From: CAYHVK01 sp964360255
GTDB taxonomy: Bacteria > Bdellovibrionota > Bdellovibrionia > Bdellovibrionales > UBA1609
Length of the DNA: 64,000 bases
Assembly: GCA_964360255.1 (NCBI GenBank)
Contig: CAYHVK010000002.1
Span: 124,001 to 188,000, forward strand
Reading direction: 5' to 3'
The notes under the pieces are model-generated. The model ran no database searches, was not told the origin of the DNA, and saw only the letters and a list, made by a program, of their open reading frames with translations. The position numbers were made by a program, and so were the translations under genes. Within the stretch, counting starts at the first letter, position 1; the number at the start of each line of letters is the position of its first letter. Below are positions 60,083-64,000 of this stretch, in pieces.

Positions 60083-62395
60083 ATGTATACTGAACAACAA
60101 CTGAGTGGACTTCTCAAGCACTACCGAATTTCTCAAGCAGAGTATGAGCTGATTCAAAAACAACTTGGGCGACCACCAAAAGGTCTCGAGTGGGCTCTTT
60201 ACTCCGCGCTTTGGAGTGAACACTGCAGTTATAAAAGCTCAAAAGTTCATTTAAGAAAATTTGCTTCAAAATCTAAGCGTATCGTCAGTGAAGAAGGCGA
60301 GAACGCCGGAGTTATCGACCTTGGTGAAGGCGAACGTGTCGCTTTCAAAATGGAAAGTCACAATCACCCGAGTTTTATCGAGCCTTATCAAGGCGCAGCT
60401 ACGGGCGTGGGCGGTATTTTAAGAGATATCTTCACTATGGGGGCGCGCCCAGTGATGCTCGCCAACTATCTCTGTTTCGGTAATCCAAAAGCCGATCGCA
60501 TGTCATCACTTGTTGATGGTGTTGTGAAGGGCATCAGTGGTTACGGTAACTGTGTGGGCGTACCAACGGTGACGGGCCAAACTGAGTTCCATACGACTTA
60601 CGATAAAAATATTCTCGTCAATGCTTTAGCCGTTGGACTTTTTAGGCCGGGCGAAAAGATTTTTACTTCTGGTGCCCACGGCACCGGTAACTTAGTAGTT
60701 TATGTGGGTGCTAAAACTGGCAAAGACGGCGTGCATGGCGCTTCAATGGCCAGCGAATCTTTCGATGATAAAAATGAAAAGAAAAAGCCGACCATTCAAA
60801 AAGGTGATCCGTTCTTCGAGAAGCTGCTGATTGAAAGCTGCTTAGAAGTGATGAGTGAGAATTTGGTTGTGGCAATTCAAGATATGGGCGCGGCTGGTTT
60901 AACATCTTCAAGTTTCGAGATGGCGGCTAAAGGCGGCATTAGTTTAAAAATGCATCTTGATAAAGTGCCTCTTCGTGATTCATCTATGACTCCAGAAGAG
61001 ATTCTTCTTTCTGAGAGCCAAGAACGTATGCTTCTTATCTGTGAGCCGAGCCAACTTAAGCGCATTCAAAGTATTTTCAGCAAATGGGATCTCGATGCTG
61101 AGCAGATCGGTGAGATCGTCGATACAAAACCGGGTGCGACTCCGACGATGCAACTTTTATGGCATAACGAAGTGGTTTGTGAAATTGATCCGGGTCTGCT
61201 GGTTAATCAGGCTCCGAAATATGAGAGGGCTTTTGACACTTGGGCTTACCCGAATCGTATTGATAAATCGCTAACGGCAACATGGCCGGCGGGCTCAACT
61301 GTTCAGCCGAAAGACAGCTCGGCTTATTTACTTCAACTTTTTAGCGACTATCGCGGAACATCTCGTAATTGGATTTATGATCAGTACGATCAGCGCGTAG
61401 GTGCACGAACGGCCAGCGATTGTAGCAACTCAGTGGGTGTGATTCGTTTACCAGATTCAAAGCGCGGTTTAGGTTTAGTGCTGGGTTGTCGTCCATTCTG
61501 GATGCGCACTGATGCAGCCATTGGTGCTGCTGATGCTGTGGCATTGCCATCACTTGAGCTGGCAGCAAGAGGTTTTCAGGCTCTTGCTGTGACTGATTGT
61601 CTCAACTACGGTAATCCAGAAAATAAAAAGATCATGAGTGAGTTTGTAGCCAGCGTTGAATCTATGGCGAAACAATGTGAAATGCTAGATGCTCCTGTTA
61701 TTAGCGGAAATGTCAGTTTTTATAATGAAACATTAGGACAGAATATCACTTCGACTCCAGCAACAGGAGTGGTTGGAATTCGTCAAAGTGTTGAAGGCTT
61801 ACCGGCTTCAAATTTCAAAGCTGTCGGTGACGATATTTTTGTTCTTGAATATGCTTGTGTGCAAACGAACGGACGCGCGGGAGAAATCGAGAATCTAAAA
61901 CCGGTCTGGATGGGCGAATACAATCATAAGGGCGTAGCTGATTTTATTAAGCTCACGCAAATTCTCGCTTCAGTGAAGGGCGTTCATGCCTCACGTGTCG
62001 CCGGTCAATTCGGTTTAGCTTATACTTTAGCGCGAATGTCTCTTTCGGCTTCTGGGGCCGCAGAAGGCGTTGGTGCAGGTCTCGGCTGTGATGTGGATTT
62101 AACGGCGATAGTAAAAACAAAAGAGCAGCTTTTCACTGAGAAGCTTTATCAAGTCGTGCTAGCTGTTTCACCTGAAGCCAGCAGCGAACTACAGAAGATA
62201 TTTAACAGCTTCAAACCGGTGGCAGCCGATGCGTCGGCAGGTTCTCCGGTGGTTCAACTTCACCGCGTAGGAGTGGTTCGCGGCGACAGTTTAAAGATTC
62301 AAATTTCAGGTCAGCCAGTGGTTCAGTTAGCAGTACAAAGCTTGGCCGACAAATATTATAACTCTTGGGAGAAGAACTTTGAATTCATGGCGTGA
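60083..62395 (+). CDS. purL: Phosphoribosylformylglycinamidine synthase, large subunit PurL
   Basis: 770 residues from the ATG at 60083 (the frame opens 42 bp earlier in purQ). Small-type PurL without a fused glutaminase, as expected with separate PurS and PurQ. Markers: LWSEHCSYKSSK, FKMESHNHPSFIEPYQGAATGVGGI, VQDMGAAG-like IQDMGAAGLTSS, and DCLNYGNPE. It starts one base after purQ ends. Confidence 0.96.
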   Translation: MYTEQQLSGLLKHYRISQAEYELIQKQLGRPPKGLEWALYSALWSEHCSYKSSKVHLRKFASKSKRIVSEEGENAGVIDLGEGERVAFKMESHNHPSFIEPYQGAATGVGGILRDIFTMGARPVMLANYLCFGNPKADRMSSLVDGVVKGISGYGNCVGVPTVTGQTEFHTTYDKNILVNALAVGLFRPGEKIFTSGAHGTGNLVVYVGAKTGKDGVHGASMASESFDDKNEKKKPTIQKGDPFFEKLLIESCLEVMSENLVVAIQDMGAAGLTSSSFEMAAKGGISLKMHLDKVPLRDSSMTPEEILLSESQERMLLICEPSQLKRIQSIFSKWDLDAEQIGEIVDTKPGATPTMQLLWHNEVVCEIDPGLLVNQAPKYERAFDTWAYPNRIDKSLTATWPAGSTVQPKDSSAYLLQLFSDYRGTSRNWIYDQYDQRVGARTASDCSNSVGVIRLPDSKRGLGLVLGCRPFWMRTDAAIGAADAVALPSLELAARGFQALAVTDCLNYGNPENKKIMSEFVASVESMAKQCEMLDAPVISGNVSFYNETLGQNITSTPATGVVGIRQSVEGLPASNFKAVGDDIFVLEYACVQTNGRAGEIENLKPVWMGEYNHKGVADFIKLTQILASVKGVHASRVAGQFGLAYTLARMSLSASGAAEGVGAGLGCDVDLTAIVKTKEQLFTEKLYQVVLAVSPEASSELQKIFNSFKPVAADASAGSPVVQLHRVGVVRGDSLKIQISGQPVVQLAVQSLADKYYNSWEKNFEFMA

Positions 62396-63794
62396 AGAGT
62401 GTGCAGTTTTCGGCATTTGGGGAGACCCAGAAGCCGCTCGTATGGCTTATCTTGGGCTTTATGCTCAACAACATCGCGGTCAAGAGTCGACGGGTATCGT
62501 AAGTCTTGATGAGGGTCATCACATCCATCATAAAGGCCTTGGTCTTGTGGGCGATGTTTATCAAGAAGAAAATCTTTTAGCTTTAAAAGGTCACGCGGCT
62601 ATTGGACACAATCGCTATTCAACAACGGGCGGAAACCTTCTCACTAATGCTCAACCCCTGACAGCGAATCTTATGACGGGGCCAGTGGCTCTTGCTCATA
62701 ATGGCAATATTGTGAATAGTGATCCGCTTCGTGAAGAGTTGATTTCAAAAGGAGCTATTTTTCACGGCACCAATGATACGGAAATCATCTTACATCTTCT
62801 CTCACGTCATCCAAAAAATAATATGGTGGAGTGTTTAAAAGATATTCTGCCAACAATTGATGGGGCTTTTAGTTTAGTGATTTTAACTCAAGATGGTTTG
62901 ATTGCCGCTCGTGATCGTTTTGGTTTCAGGCCGCTAGTTTTAGGTGAGCGCGAGCTTGATAATAAATCTGGATCTTCAACAGTGATAGCTTCTGAAACTT
63001 GTGCTTTTGATTTGATCGGCGCCAAACTCAAGCGAGAGATCGAGCCCGGAGAAATTTTCTGGATTGATAAAAATGGACCCCATAGCGCTCGCTTTACCGA
63101 TGTGGCTCAAAAGACGGCCCACTGCGTTTTTGAACACGTTTATTTCGCTCGACCAGACTCTTTAGTTTTCGGACAGAGCGTTTATGAAACTCGTAAAGAA
63201 AGTGGTCGGCAGCTGGCCCGTGAAGCATTGGCTCCTGATGCAGATATTGTGATCCCCGTACCAGATAGCGGTAGTCCGGCGGCTTTAGGTTATGCTGAAG
63301 AGAGTGGAGTGCCTTTTGAAATGGGTATTATTCGCAATCACTACATTGGCCGCACTTTTATTCAGCCCAGCCAATCCATTCGCAGCTTCGGCGTGAAAAT
63401 TAAATTGAACCCGCAGACTCATTTGCTGAAAGGCAAAAACGTCGTGGTTATTGATGATTCGCTCGTGCGGGGTACAACTTCACAGAAGATTATTAATCTC
63501 GTTCGTCAGGCGGGTGCAAAGAGCGTTCACTTCAGAATTGCGTCTCCACCCACGGTGGGGCCTTGTTTCTACGGCGTGGACACTCCATCAAGAACTCAGC
63601 TGATTGCTTCTCATAAAAGTGTTGAGGAAATCAGGCAATTCATTGGTGCTGATACACTTGCTTACCTCAGCGTTGAGGGAATGCGTAAGGCGGCCGGTGA
63701 GACTGAGAAGAAGCACTATTGCACGGCTTGTTTTGATGGCAAATATCCGACGCCTCTATTCGGTTTAGATAAGAACCAAGCGGCGAAACTATAA
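62379..63794 (+). CDS. purF: Amidophosphoribosyltransferase, Fe-S cluster type
   Basis: 471 residues. The nucleophile is C8 after a 7-residue propeptide (MNSWREE-CAVFGIW), with QHRGQESTGI. PRPP loop VVVIDDSLVRGTTS (355-368). Four Cys at 249, 396, 448 and 451 match the [4Fe-4S] ligands of the B. subtilis-type enzyme. It makes phosphoribosylamine, the first purine step, and in that type oxygen exposure of the cluster promotes degradation. It overlaps purL by 17 bp and ends the operon. Confidence 0.96.
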   Translation: MNSWREECAVFGIWGDPEAARMAYLGLYAQQHRGQESTGIVSLDEGHHIHHKGLGLVGDVYQEENLLALKGHAAIGHNRYSTTGGNLLTNAQPLTANLMTGPVALAHNGNIVNSDPLREELISKGAIFHGTNDTEIILHLLSRHPKNNMVECLKDILPTIDGAFSLVILTQDGLIAARDRFGFRPLVLGERELDNKSGSSTVIASETCAFDLIGAKLKREIEPGEIFWIDKNGPHSARFTDVAQKTAHCVFEHVYFARPDSLVFGQSVYETRKESGRQLAREALAPDADIVIPVPDSGSPAALGYAEESGVPFEMGIIRNHYIGRTFIQPSQSIRSFGVKIKLNPQTHLLKGKNVVVIDDSLVRGTTSQKIINLVRQAGAKSVHFRIASPPTVGPCFYGVDTPSRTQLIASHKSVEEIRQFIGADTLAYLSVEGMRKAAGETEKKHYCTACFDGKYPTPLFGLDKNQAAKL

Positions 63795-64000
63795 TAGTTT
63801 ATATAATCCTGGTGAGCACTTCTCTTGGCCCACCCCGCTTGCAAGTATGCATTTCGTGTTGAATTTACGTGTGAAGAATGAGCTTAAGGTCTAGGCTTTG
63901 TAAAATTTAAAAGTTTAAACACTTCATCTATATCCAGATCATAATATGTGCTTGTGAAGAACTCAGCATATAATCATAATCAAAATATGTTGATTATAGC
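63795..64000. other. AT-rich tail after purF, no gene recognised
   Basis: 206 bp with no supported coding sequence. TATAATCA (63970-63977) and TGATTATA (63991-63998) form an inverted repeat, and AATCA..TGATT nests inside. This could be an operator or the edge of the next gene. No strong terminator hairpin follows purF. Confidence 0.35.

Noticed and set aside
63890..63985. Minus-strand reading DLDIDEVFKLLNF as a C-terminal protein fragment
   Set aside because: The frame is closed by TGA codons just upstream and has no start, so only about 30 codons are open; it cannot be supported as a gene.

Overview
The window looks like chromosome of a Gram-negative bacterium of the Bdellovibrionota / former Deltaproteobacteria type. 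GC content is moderate by eye and coding density is high. The evidence is LPS-transport and outer-membrane beta-barrel genes, an elongasome cluster (mreC, mreD, PBP2, rodA), PatA/DUF4388-type and SpoIIE-type signalling giants, and a cdaA-ybbR-glmM cluster. No rRNA, tRNA, CRISPR array or prophage is visible. This placement is inference from gene content; no species is assigned.

Layout. 1-3.4 kb: an LptF/G permease cut by the window edge, a degenerate receiver protein and a receiver-DUF4388-DnaJ-TPR protein. 3.5-9.7 kb: thioredoxin, the minus-strand cell-shape operon mreC-mreD-mrdA-rodA, and a PpiD/SurA-type periplasmic chaperone. 9.7-16.3 kb: a partner-switching module, with an HATPase and a STAS protein divergent from a 1736-residue pseudokinase-ATPase-TPR-GAF-PP2C protein across an operator-like spacer. 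16.4-23 kb: a small barrel protein, a subtilase joined to a PilZ domain, a Tat-exported HiPIP-like protein, a beta-propeller, an HTTM-like membrane protein and pgsA. 23-30.4 kb: glpX and several short or exported unknowns, including an HNH-family N-terminal module lacking its nuclease and carrying a perfect internal inverted repeat. 30.4-36.7 kb: tilS, ftsH, cdaA, ybbR, glmM, tsaE (tRNA lysidine, membrane proteolysis, c-di-AMP and cell-wall precursor supply, t6A). 36.7-41.9 kb: a chimeric unknown, a large exported barrel-like protein, a REP-type transposase and a GNAT. 41.9-50 kb: iscS-mnmA-mtaB (tRNA thiolation), a Fic protein under a 46-bp perfect palindrome, and rnc-era-der. 50-54.5 kb: an NSS transporter, a giant hairpin beside a second REP-type transposase, a GlsB/YeaQ protein and two exported proteins. 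54.7-63.8 kb: a purine operon purM-(unknown)-purB-purC-purS-purQ-purL-purF.

Most of the window is core housekeeping. The unusual material is in the signalling fusions (receiver-DnaJ, pseudokinase-PP2C, subtilase-PilZ), the set of long perfect inverted repeats (3944-4040, 19102-19261, 27938-28013, 46852-46897, 51400-51461), the two REP-type transposases, and promoters whose -10 box lies only about 7-8 bases before the start codon, which suggests leaderless mRNAs. No complete new defence or mobile system could be demonstrated from sequence alone.
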